Of a DNA stretch of 34,225 nucleotides, positions 16,297 to 25,800 are shown in pieces. The notes under the pieces were generated by a model. That model was not told where the DNA came from. It did not search any database and saw only the letters and a program-made list of their open reading frames with translations. The stretch is taken from the NCBI GenBank assembly GCA_002310115.1, contig DBYI01000081.1, positions 1 through 34,225 on the forward strand. Reading direction: 5' to 3'. This stretch comes from Ruminococcus flavefaciens. Its GTDB lineage: Bacteria > Bacillota > Clostridia > Oscillospirales > Ruminococcaceae. Each line of letters starts with the position of its first letter. The first letter of the stretch is position 1. Both the position numbers and the translations under genes were made by a program.

Positions 16297-16348
16297 CAAT
16301 AGTTTACGAAATAAAGTAGGGGGAGGATAAACCCTCGCCCCTCTCATT

Positions 16349-16380
16349 GCACCGTACGTACGGAACTCGTATACGGCGCT
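16349..16380 (-). ncRNA. Group II intron domain V-like hairpin
   Basis: On the minus strand AGCGCCGTA (AGC at 16378-16380) pairs with TACGGTGC across a bulged upper stem ACG...CGT. This is the compact 30-34 base hairpin with the catalytic AGC triad expected of domain V. It is followed by a GGGGCGAGG...CCTCCCCC stem fitting domain VI. Confidence 0.7.
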
Positions 16381-16400
16381 ACATTTGTATTAAGCACCAT

Positions 16401-16836
16401 TTATTTTGAAAGATAGTATTCGAGCGGATTGACCAGTCCTGGTCGGTCTGCTCTTTTTATTGAAAGTACTTTAGGTGAAAGCAGGAAGTTTACAGTTTTC
16501 CAGCCGCATCTTCTATACCACCCAAGTCTTGAACCTGAAACTTTTCTTATGTCTTCATCTGTAAGCCCGCACTTAAACATGATATTGAGCTTCCATAAGT
16601 TTCTATAGATAGTTTTGCAATTCTTCCATTGTTTGATAATGATTACACGTATTTTGTGTCTTAACCATTGACCGAATTCATCCGTGATCAATTTCATAGA
16701 ACCTATTCGGAAGTAGTTAATCCATCCACCTACAATCTGATTTACTTTTGTAAACGTAACTGCAAGTGGTACCGCGGCGGCTTTTCTTCTGCAAAGCACT
16801 GCTTTTACCTTGTCATACAGTCTTTTCTTATTCCCT
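16401..16836 (-). pseudogene. Group II intron reverse transcriptase/maturase C-terminal fragment
   Basis: About 145 residues remain: GNKKRLYDKVKAVLCRRKAA, then the maturase-specific (GIIM) signature VNQIVGGWINYFRIGSMK...WLRHKIRVIIIKQWKNCKT, ending NPLEYYLSK. The finger-palm RT domains, including the YADD box, are absent, so neither reverse transcription nor full maturase function is possible. An in-frame extension to 16922 is only the antisense of the integrase fragment. The fragment is followed at the right distance by ribozyme domains V and VI. It is a relic of a 5'-deleted intron. Confidence 0.85.
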
Positions 16837-16844
16837 TCAACATC

Positions 16845-17033
16845 GCCGACAGGAACCATATGAAAGCTCCAAAGCTGGAGCGTAAGGAATCTGCTTTCCT
16901 TGACGATGAACAAGTCAGACACGTTCTTGAGCTGCTTGAAAATAAGCCTCTCAAGTGGAAAACAATTATGTATTTACTCATATACAGTGGTATCCGCAGA
17001 GGTGAACTGCTCGGGCTAGAATGGAAGGATATA
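16845..17033 (+). pseudogene. Tn916-type tyrosine recombinase (integrase) fragment
   Basis: The plus-strand frame carries the start of the catalytic domain of a Tn916/ICE-type integrase: APKLERKESAFLDDEQVRHV, then LLIYSGIRRGELLGLEWKDI with the first catalytic Arg in SGIRRGEL. The N-terminal arm-binding region and the rest of the catalytic domain (HxxR, Tyr) are missing. Upstream it meets the group II intron relic at ~16840; downstream it degenerates after WKDI. It marks a former ICE or its attachment region. Confidence 0.8.
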
Positions 17034-17052
17034 TGTCAGATAAACCAGAAAA

Positions 17053-17078
17053 GACAGCAACCTATATTTGATGCTGTC
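17053..17078 (-). terminator. Possible terminator downstream of the large-HTH serine recombinase
   Basis: A 7-bp stem GACAGCA / TGCTGTC with a 12-base loop is followed on the minus strand by TTTT. It lies ~140 bases past the recombinase stop at 17221. It is modest in strength, and no other gene would use it. Confidence 0.4.
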
Positions 17079-17220
17079 CTTTCTAATTATTTATAAAGCT
17101 CGGCCATGAACTTCGCTTTATACTTATAATAAGAGTATTGCAGCTTATTCCTGGTTCCAGGTTGCTTTGCAGCTTCAGAAGCATTAAGACTGCCGCAAAA
17201 AATACTTACAATGTTTATTA

Positions 17221-18024
17221 TCAGTTCTGCCATTCCTTTATTCTGTCACGATAAAATGTAATTTGTTGTTTGGGAGTAAAACTTGAACATTCCATATCCT
17301 TTATAATTACCTCAAGATACCTATACAAAGTCATTCGTGATATATCATATTGTTTTGCAAACTGTGTGTGATTAATAAAACCGCCAAACATTTTAAGTTC
17401 TTTTAAAATAGCAATTCTAAGCTTATAGTTTTTTATTGTCACAAACTTATGACCTGTTCTTGCTTCTCGGATCTTGTCACCTGCTCCCTTTGCTGCCATT
17501 CCCTGAGATGTTCTCTTTCGTAGGTTGTCCACTTCTTTTTGGGACTGTTCAAACGCAAGTTCTATTTGTTTTATCGCTAAGTCTTTTTGATAATCCTCTA
17601 ATGCAGTAATAATAGAATTAATAAATCTGTCCGTCGGCTTATCCCAAGTTTCAGATACGGAGGCAATTTGTTTTTGCATAGCAGCCTTGAATACTGTTGT
17701 ATCAATATAACGCTCATTCAAAAATACAAGCTCTACTCCTCGATTATACCATGCAAAATACTGCTCTATTCCCTCTGATGCATTACGGCTCATTCTAGAT
17801 ACGCTATCAAATATTATTGTAATATTGTCACCCTTGGCTATATCCTTGTCCACCGCCTTTACAAGTTTATCAAACTCTGGACGACTCAGCGTAGTTCCCG
17901 TGTATTTGTCCTCAAACTGAATTGCGCTCTCCCCTTTTAAATATGCCTTGATGTTATCAATCTGCCTTTGAACATTCTGTTTTGGTGTACTTACACGCAA
18001 ATAACAATATTTTTTATCCGCCAT
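17221..18024 (-). CDS. Serine recombinase (resolvase-type) with C-terminal HTH
   Basis: A 267-aa serine recombinase, longer than Tn3-type resolvases. The catalytic N-terminus has the nucleophile Ser in CYLRVSTPKQ (about residue 12), followed by DSVSRMSRNASEG (around 73-85), the DxxSRxxR motif. A helical linker rich in Lys/Glu (about 140-185) leads to a basic stretch and a C-terminal HTH (LKELKMFGGFINHTQFAKQY, then DISRMTLYRYLEVI, around 205-235). The ATG follows AAAGGAGATGTTAGT. It is not a large serine integrase: there is no zinc-ribbon or recombinase domain of that family. It may belong to a mobile element whose ends are not recognised. The neighbouring integrase and HTH relics argue for an element-rich origin. 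Confidence 0.85.
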   Translation of the reverse strand: MADKKYCYLRVSTPKQNVQRQIDNIKAYLKGESAIQFEDKYTGTTLSRPEFDKLVKAVDKDIAKGDNITIIFDSVSRMSRNASEGIEQYFAWYNRGVELVFLNERYIDTTVFKAAMQKQIASVSETWDKPTDRFINSIITALEDYQKDLAIKQIELAFEQSQKEVDNLRKRTSQGMAAKGAGDKIREARTGHKFVTIKNYKLRIAILKELKMFGGFINHTQFAKQYDISRMTLYRYLEVIIKDMECSSFTPKQQITFYRDRIKEWQN

Positions 18025-18311
18025 ACTAACATCTCCTTTATTATTAATGTATCTTTTAATCGTTTGTTTAATTGTTACAGTATTGTAATAACAAGTTATT
18101 TTGTGAAAGTCAATATGTTTCTACCAATTTTTGGCTATCTGCTTAATCAGCAGATTTACTGGTTGTGACATTTTTACAACATCTCTAAATGTTACATGTG
18201 AAAAGCCCTGAGGCTAGCGCACTGCTATTCGCATGCATATTAGACAGCAAATGCTCGAAATCTTACATGCTTTACTCAAAAAAAGCACTTCTAAAATGAA
18301 AGAGATTGTAA
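18025..18311. other. Intergenic region with no recognised gene
   Basis: About 290 bases of AT-rich sequence between the recombinase promoter area and the HTH relic. I see no SD-led ORF, terminator or repeat that I can support. Confidence 0.5.
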
Positions 18312-18455
18312 GCATTTATCAATGACAGCATAACAATAGACCGTACCAACGGCGAGCTCACAAAATGCGAGTATGCTAAATTGTGTGTGAAATTTCAAAA
18401 CCGACATTCGACAAGTATATCAATCTCATGACAGAAATGAACTTTATAAAACGTA
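18312..18455 (+). pseudogene. Frameshifted tail of a second serine recombinase-like gene (HTH)
   Basis: Two adjacent plus-strand frames read AFINDSITIDRTNGELTKCE...YAKLC and then ISKPTFDKYINLMTEMNFIK, joined by a frame change near 18388-18395. Together they form a resolvase-type C-terminal HTH (TKCEYAKLC-ISKPTFDKYI) similar in layout to that of the 17221-18024 recombinase. The catalytic domain is absent. The terminator at 18455-18489 fits its 3' end. Assignment rests on motif pattern only. Confidence 0.45.
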
Positions 18456-18489
18456 AGACGGTTACCACTGGCGGCAACCGTCTTTTTTA
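18455..18489 (+). terminator. Rho-independent terminator
   Basis: A perfect 9-bp stem AAGACGGTT / AACCGTCTT with a 12-base loop is followed by a T-run (18482-18488) on the plus strand, at the end of the HTH relic. Confidence 0.8.
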
Positions 18490-18754
18490 TTACATTATTT
18501 AACGTTTACACAAAATTAAGGATTGACTCTCGCTAAACTCCTTCTTATTAATATAATTTTATACTATAGCATTTTCTTTTGTAAGATGTAATTCTTTAAT
18601 ATATGAAATAAAATGTTTATATGTATAAAGCAAGACGTTTTAAACCAAGAAATGTGCAGTCAGAGAATACCCAAAATCTTGGGTAGGAAGGAGTCAGGCA
18701 GCGTAATGAGCTAGTCCTACTGAAGTTTTTAGCGCCGCAGGTGTGAGACCACGT

Positions 18755-18937
18755 TCATTGAAAGCTATTGATCCTCTGGGTGTTGTCATAGCAGTAAGTT
18801 GTGCCACTGAGACTCTGTATAAGTCCTTTTGTTACAAGCTCCCTACGGGACGCATAGCTTGTATACTGGCAGCCACTGTCACTGTGAAGGACAATTTCTT
18901 CGAGTGGTCCATACTTCTCACGCAACTGTTTTATCAA
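18755..18937 (-). pseudogene. IS3-family transposase (OrfB) fragment
   Basis: About 60 residues on the minus strand match the rve integrase core of IS3-family OrfB: LEEIVLHSDSGCQYTSYASR, then GLIQSLSGTTYCYDNTQRIN, the region around the second catalytic Asp and the NxxDN helix. The final DDE residue and the body upstream are missing, and the frame breaks downstream (RINSFQ then stop). It is a non-functional relic lying ~250 bases downstream of the surface-fibre locus end. No terminal repeats were found. Confidence 0.7.
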
Positions 18938-19182
18938 AAAGATGCCCGTCTAGCAAGCTCTATACTTCCTCATCTTATCATTTCTGATAATCATGGGTAG
19001 CATTAAGGCTACTAAACAGGCTCCATATTGTCTAATTATTTATCTTCTCTTTTTAATCATTGAAAATCCAACGTCCATTTATATAGAACTTTCATGATAC
19101 AGCCCTTTATTATCTTTCAAATATTGCAACGCATATTGTGAAACGAATTATATCACTGCGGACTGACATTTTTTCTATGTTT

Positions 19183-19848
19183 TCACCATTTTGGATTTGT
19201 AACTGTACTGCCGTTTTCCAGCGTTTGTACAGAATCTGCAAGGACATCAAAGTGCAGAAAAATATTATTAGCATTTGCATGCTGTAATGTAGCATTTGAT
19301 ACTTCAACAGAAGTCATAAGCTTTTTGCCTGTTTCACCTGATTTTACTAGATTCTTTGTCTGAAAATACATTACATCATTCTGATTGGGCACCGGCTGCC
19401 ATGAATCAATCCAATCGTCAGCAAGATTCACGATCAGCCTGTCCTCGTTTCCACTGCCCTTGAACACAAGTGTATTGCCTCTTATCTCAGCGGTGCAGAT
19501 ATCGGTAACTCCTTCGACGCCTGACACAACACAGCCAGATTCGTCATACCATGAGGGTACAAGACGTACCCTCATATATTCTCCGTTCGGATCGCAGATC
19601 TCGCCCACTGTCACTTCTTTTACAGCAATAGGTTGATTACCGGTATTTTTCCATTTTAATTCTTTTTCCTGAGTTACGACTGGAATATCGTCATTTTCAG
19701 CAATCAAAGCATTCTGCTTTGCAGGCCGGAACTGATTAACCTTTTCTGCACTTCTCAGCATAAGCGCATAAACTGCTAACGGGGTCAGGAACAGCACGCT
19801 CATTACGCCAAGCGTAGCTCTGATATGCTTCTTATTTAGTTTTCTCAT
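19183..19848 (-). CDS. TasA/camelysin-like secreted subunit (third of locus)
   Basis: A 221-aa secreted protein closing the second fibre operon. The start is ATG 19846-19848 after GGAGGAGATGAT. A basic N-terminus (MRKLNKKHIRATLG) and a hydrophobic core ending VYALML form a signal of the type used by SipW substrates. The mature part begins near AEKVNQFRPAK and is beta-rich. The C-terminal HFDVLADSVQ is the D/E-A/S-V-Q signature shared by TasA/camelysin-fold proteins, also present in two other proteins of this locus. It is probably a minor fibre subunit or cap, processed by SipW-2. It begins 21 bases after the giant gene's stop. The 3' region runs into IS3 relic DNA with no clear terminator. 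Confidence 0.72.
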   Translation of the reverse strand: MRKLNKKHIRATLGVMSVLFLTPLAVYALMLRSAEKVNQFRPAKQNALIAENDDIPVVTQEKELKWKNTGNQPIAVKEVTVGEICDPNGEYMRVRLVPSWYDESGCVVSGVEGVTDICTAEIRGNTLVFKGSGNEDRLIVNLADDWIDSWQPVPNQNDVMYFQTKNLVKSGETGKKLMTSVEVSNATLQHANANNIFLHFDVLADSVQTLENGSTVTNPKW

Positions 19849-19869
19849 ATCATCTCCTCCTTTTCCCAT

Positions 19870-22800
19870 TTATGTTATACTATTCTTTGCCCAAGCCTGA
19901 GAAGTAAGGTAAGCATATTCAGTTTCGCTGTTTGCAAAGCATGCGGTCTTGACTTCATCCGGATTGTCAACCGAAAGAACAACGGAACCATCAGTTCTCG
20001 GGTCATCTGCGGTGCCCTTAACCCTGTTGGATCCTTTCCATAACTCATAGTCTGTATTCGACCATCCGTTAATCTCAGTTATCCTGTAAATGCCCGCCTG
20101 TTTTGCGCAAATATGCTGCTTGCCTGTTCGGATATCTGCGGGGAACGAGTATTCTGAACTAGCTCCGTTCTGCGAATAAGCTACACTGACCCTATGACTG
20201 CCCGAATCATATTTGAATCTTCCGTCAGTCGAATCAATAATCGAAAAATTCTCATCGACAAAATTATTGCAGTTCATCGTTACATAGAATGTTTCCTGTA
20301 TCGATTGCATCGTAGTATCAGCTAAATCGAATCTTTCGACTTTGAATAGGAACGTCTGCTCGGGATCGCCCTTCTCATGCATATACTTATCCAAGAAAAG
20401 CGTTTTCTCGATATCAAAATAGTATTCTTGCTGAACAGGTGTGTCTGAACGCTTATTTGGAACGCTTATAACGTAAGTTACATGTGAACCGTCAAGTGAA
20501 TTCGTTGTATCCAGTGAGCCGTACTCCTCGGCATTGTCGATGACTATGCCGTTTTCTGTTACAGAAAAGCGGATAAGCTTATCCATCTTCTCGTAGCCGG
20601 CAGGTGCCGATACCTCTTCAAGATAATAGGTTCCCTGTGCAAGGGAGCTGTTGATTTTCGGAATAATACCTGTTCCGACAGCTGAGACTAAAGCCTCATA
20701 TCCCGGAAGCGGATTTGTTTCCCTTGCATATCCGCCCAGTGTCATGACCTCTCTGTAAAGCTTGAAGCGTGCTCCCGGAAGGGCGATATCCGTACCTTTT
20801 CTTACCTTTTTGATGTCAAAAGTATAGGTTTTGTTGTAAATATCGATTATTGCAGTCAGAACTCCGCTTTCCGGCGCAACATCATATTCAGCCCAGTTCC
20901 TTTTTTCATTAGTATGATCAGAATCGGGGTGCAACCTGTCATTTTCGGGATAGGAATATTTTCCCTGCTGAACAATATACTGGCCGTTAGTGTCCTTTTC
21001 GGCGTCATTAAGATTCACCCAGTTTGCAAGAGTGTATGCACCTGTTTCTGATTCTGTTATTTCAAAGGTGATAGGCTCGCTCAAGCCGATATGCTGTATC
21101 GGAGCCACCGTCTGCTTCAGCATATATTTTCCTTCACCGAAATTATAGAGAACTGTGATATTACCCGTTGCATCTGATACATATGTATTCAAAAGCTTAT
21201 AGTAATGTACCTTTTGGACAATTACTCCGTCCTCTATCTCAGGCATCTCGATCTTTTCACACTTGCTGTACAGCTCCGTATCGGTGATATCACCCGTAAC
21301 GCTGTCCACAAGAATATCTGTAACGTCCTCAAACAGCTGGAACGAGCCGCCCTCAAGAGGTCTGTCAGGAGCGCTTGTGTTGTTCCATTCATGCAGGTTG
21401 ATCTCGATACCGCCTCTACGGGTATTTCTTATCGTGTCTGTACGTGCATTTTCCTCTCCAACATTATCGTTTGTTTTATAAGGCACACCATCGGAATATG
21501 TCACAGTATACTCCTGTGACATCATATCGGGAATGACTTTGGTATCAAGTCGGGCACCCTTTGTAATAACGGTTTTGCCGTCCACAACATCGATCGTTAT
21601 TTCATATGCCAGATATTTGCCCGATGCTTTTGCAGTGTCCTCTTTATTATTAAAATCAAAAGTTATATTCGTATACGGATAATAAATGTCACCTTGTCTG
21701 ACAGGCGAATCTGCAGACTCACTGTCAAATACTCCGACTTTAATGCTGCCATCCTGCGAATTCGCCCATCTCTTTGTTACAAGAAGCTTAAACGTATCGT
21801 TCCTGTCAGCCACATCTACATCAAACTTTTTATCATTTGGATCATCTGATATCTTTTCCAGTCGTCTCAGTGAATCATAGCTTATCACATATCCGTTCTC
21901 ATCGACTAAAGGATTTGTAAGCTCAACCTCATATATACCATAATTTGAAAGGTGCTTTCCCTGCTGCAGGCTGTCAAAGTAATACTGCACTGTTGTATTT
22001 GGAGAAGAAAGGCATTTCAGAGTACCGTTGATCATTGTATCATCAAGATAAACAGCAGTATATATATCGCCGTGTGATGTTGTAAAGTCTGCATCGCTCC
22101 ATATCTTGTTTGCACGGATGCCAAACCCGCGGCAGTTGTTGACAGTAACAGATGCGTCAACACCGTTGATTATCGTACCTGCACTGTTTGGTACGGCATT
22201 GTATTCAACACCGTCAATATAATACTTTTTGTCTATGTCATAGGAGCTGATCAGCTCTCCGTTCATGCTGAACGTAAGAGGTTCCTGACGTATAACATTG
22301 ACCTTTTTCACATGATAATCCGCTATGGAATCCTCATTTTCACCAAATGTGAATACCGCGCTGGTCTCGGGAAAAACAATCTCCATTATCTGATTGGGAA
22401 TAAGTTCATCGTCATTATTATATACTGCAAACGTGACCTTGTCGCCCTCAGATGCATTTCCCCAGCTGTAATTATTCACACTCAACGTATTAGCTGCATT
22501 GTCAACATTAGCAGGCACATTATCTTCACCTGCTATTTTTTCAACAGAGACCTCATATGCCTTATACTGATCAGCATTTTCAAGAGCCGATTTTGATTCC
22601 TTGTAATCGAACTCGAATATTGTCTGATTGTTCTGATTGTTTGGAGCTTCAATGCACTCCCTTGTACAGCCATACAGGAGGTTATCACTTTTGTATATTG
22701 CAACGAACTTTTCTTCATCCGGATCATTTTCGTCCTGCCAGTCAAGGTTAACATAAAGCCTGAATATTCCATCGCTGTCCTTGATCTGATAACCACGCTC

Positions 22801-25800
22801 ACAGTAATAGTCTATCAGCTTATAGCCAACAGGTATCTCATAATCCCTCTCAACTACCATGAACTTCGTTCCGACCAGCAGGCCTGGAACATTAACGGTA
22901 TAACCTACAGGGATATTTGATATCGAACCGTAAGGCGATGTATGAGATATAAGATTTACTCGTTCATTGATATCCAGTAAAGAAGCCTGATGAGGAGTAA
23001 GTCCTTCGGGATACGCCTCGGAAGTATACCTTACAAACTGCTGTGTTGCAGCATCCCACCTGCACACCTTATACTGGAGATCAAGCACATAGTATTCCCT
23101 GAGCGAGGCAAGCTGCAGCTCGCCACTTGTTCCGTTTGAGAGGTACAAACGATAATTGAATGTAGTTTTGTCCTCTCTTGTCTCATCATCGGGATTGTTG
23201 AAATACAGTTCATTTGCATTGTTCTTTATCTTGCTGGAGTACAGATTCTTGGTAATGTTCAGAGCCTGGATACTGTTCGGCTTGATAATGTTTTTCAGCG
23301 TGATCGCCGGGAGCTTTCCTACTTCTGCTGCATCCATGATCAGGTCTTGGATATTACCCGAAGCAACGACATTTTTTTCGGTGATACCGACCTGCGTTGT
23401 ATTTCCCTCATCATCTGTGATTTCCGAATCTGTCGAATAATCATATATGTCGCGGTTTACTGCACACTCAATGATCTTATACTGCATAGCGTCATCCGGG
23501 AAGTCGATCTCAAGAGGCTTTCCGGGCGTAACAAAGAATACGTTCTCGTATATCTCGTCTATGTTCGGCGGTTTATACTCTGCCGCAAACTGAACAGAAA
23601 GCGTAGAATGCTGATATGAAACGCTTGGCGTATTCTTCTCGGACTTGTTCGTCAGATAATACCAATCCTTGTCATCTTCATCGTTCTTCATATATAATAT
23701 CTGTATAGGAAACTGTATCGCATTGAGATCTGTCTGACTAAGGTCGCCGTCTTCTTCACTTTCAAACTGCTTTTCAAACTGAACATTACCCGGAGTAACG
23801 GACGAAAGGTTGAAACGCATGTGAAGATTCGACGCACCCTCGCCTCGCTCCATATAGAATATCTTCATTTTGTGCTCTGTATAATCCTTGAAGATATTCT
23901 CATATTCACCGTTTTTGTCTTTTCCGAAATATTCGTCAAGATATTCGTTGATTTCGTCCTCTGACGGATTTGCATTATTGTGTGACGCTTTATATCTTGT
24001 TATAAAGTTGTTCTCAAATACCGACTTTAAAGTACCGATCTGTGTACCGTTTATTTCGACCTTACCTGTTTTGAAGTTGACCTTTCCACCGACTGCGGAG
24101 TGGATACCTCCGAGATCAAGCACAAGCTCTCCGTCAACATAGAGCCAGAAGTCATCGTCTCCTGTGAACTCGAAGATAACATCATGTCCCCATGCGTCAA
24201 GACCACTAGGTGTCTGGATAAACTTTGCTTCAAGCTCAACACCAAGATGATAATCGGGATTATCAATAAAATGGATCTTTTCGTATTTTCGCGGTTCATC
24301 GTCGGACAACAGATTCAGAAGCGAATCGTACTCATTTTTTCCGTTTGTGCTTGCATATCTATCCGCAGTAATGTAATTATACGGATAAAACTGTCCATGT
24401 TTTAATGACTCCTTAGAGCTTTGGTCATACGTTCCCAATTCTCTGTAAACTGTAAAATCATAAACAGGAGCATTGGGATTTCCGTTTCCATCTACAGGCT
24501 CTGTTGTTGCATTTCCGTCAGCATCGAGATAGCCTGAGATATTCCTTTGTCCATTAGGCACAATGGTCGCAAAATTCTGACAGCTGTCAAATTCAAAATA
24601 ACCGCTGGCATCATGTATACTTTGTATAAAGATATGATTAACATTTTCAAGTTTATTAGCGGAAAATAACTGCGACAATGATTTATTTATCTTTGTATCA
24701 GGATAGCCGTTGCTTTTAATATCGGACGATAAAATATTTTTTACAATACGCTGAGGATCTTCGGCTGACCATGAAAGAGTATCGCCTAAAACACCATTTT
24801 GTTCATTACGGCTTTTTTTATCAAAGTTAATCAATTTCATTTTTATGCCGTAATCATTATTATCAAGCGTTGCAACGGTATGCAGATCATCTGTGTTTTC
24901 AATCTGCGCCTTGTTGATGACAGCAAAATAGTAATCATCGGCAAACGCCATTGCGTTTGCTTCTGTATTCTGAGGTCCGTTATTGCACAGTGCAGCATAG
25001 CCGTAGTTTTCATAATCCCATGAAAGAATATTTGTGTAGTATTCGCCGTAATTCACAGCCCCCGAGCTCGTTACCTCATACAGTCGTCCGGGAAAAAGCA
25101 GACCAGGTTTCTTGACAGTCGTTACCTCATCATTATGCTGTGGCAACTGTGGATTCAGATATTTGCCCGAATAACGATTCTGCAGGTCATAGTAGCCTGT
25201 CTCCTTATCATTCTCAGTATATACGATAAGCTTCCAGAGCAAAGTGTTTATGGAATCGTCCATCCACATCAACTTGTCACCGTAGGCATAACAACGTTTC
25301 AAAGAGCCGTCATAGTCAATGGCATAGAAATCATAGCGTTCCTCCGCATCGTTCCATACACGGGTATAAATGATGATCTCCTGCCCGTCGCAAGCTCTTT
25401 CACCATCAGACACACTGATTCTTTCTGCGGTATATGTGATCTGCTGATCCGATCCGATAGAGCTTTCCTTTACGAACCACAAGTCCGTGCCTGTGTTTTC
25501 CATAGAAAAAGCTCCGTTTTTTAAGCATACATATTTGCCGCTTGTCTTATCCTTGAGCTTTATACGTTTTCTTGTGTCTGCGGCAGCTGTAGGGTTCTGC
25601 GCTTCCACCTGAAAGGCCGTTGCGGCAGCAGAGTCATCACAAACGGAAAGCTTATTCCCGTCTGCTCTCAGATATTTATCTGTAGCTGAGTCGTAAAGTC
25701 TGTACTCGACTCCTGAGACCCATTCAAATTTCCACTTGCCAATATCTAGGCTGTCCGTAATATAAAGCGTCTTTGTTACACTTTCAACACGGGTATCAAT

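Larger units (their letters stand above)
16316..16840 (-). mobile_element. 5'-truncated group II intron (domains V-VI and maturase C-terminus)
   Basis: Read on the minus strand, the maturase tail (16836-16401) is followed by a domain V-like hairpin (16349-16380) and a domain VI-like GC-rich stem (16319-16343). The intron 3' end is near CTAC (16316-16319). Everything 5' of the maturase C-terminal part is missing, including the RT domains and ribozyme domains I-IV. The break falls near 16836-16845, where a tyrosine recombinase fragment begins. Confidence 0.75.

Noticed and set aside
16837..16922. N-terminal extension of the maturase fragment frame
   Set aside because: It is the antisense of the integrase fragment, not maturase sequence.
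18643..18700. Small inverted repeat TACCCAAAATCTTGGGTA as terminator or element end
   Set aside because: It has no T-run and no matching partner end near the IS3 relic.
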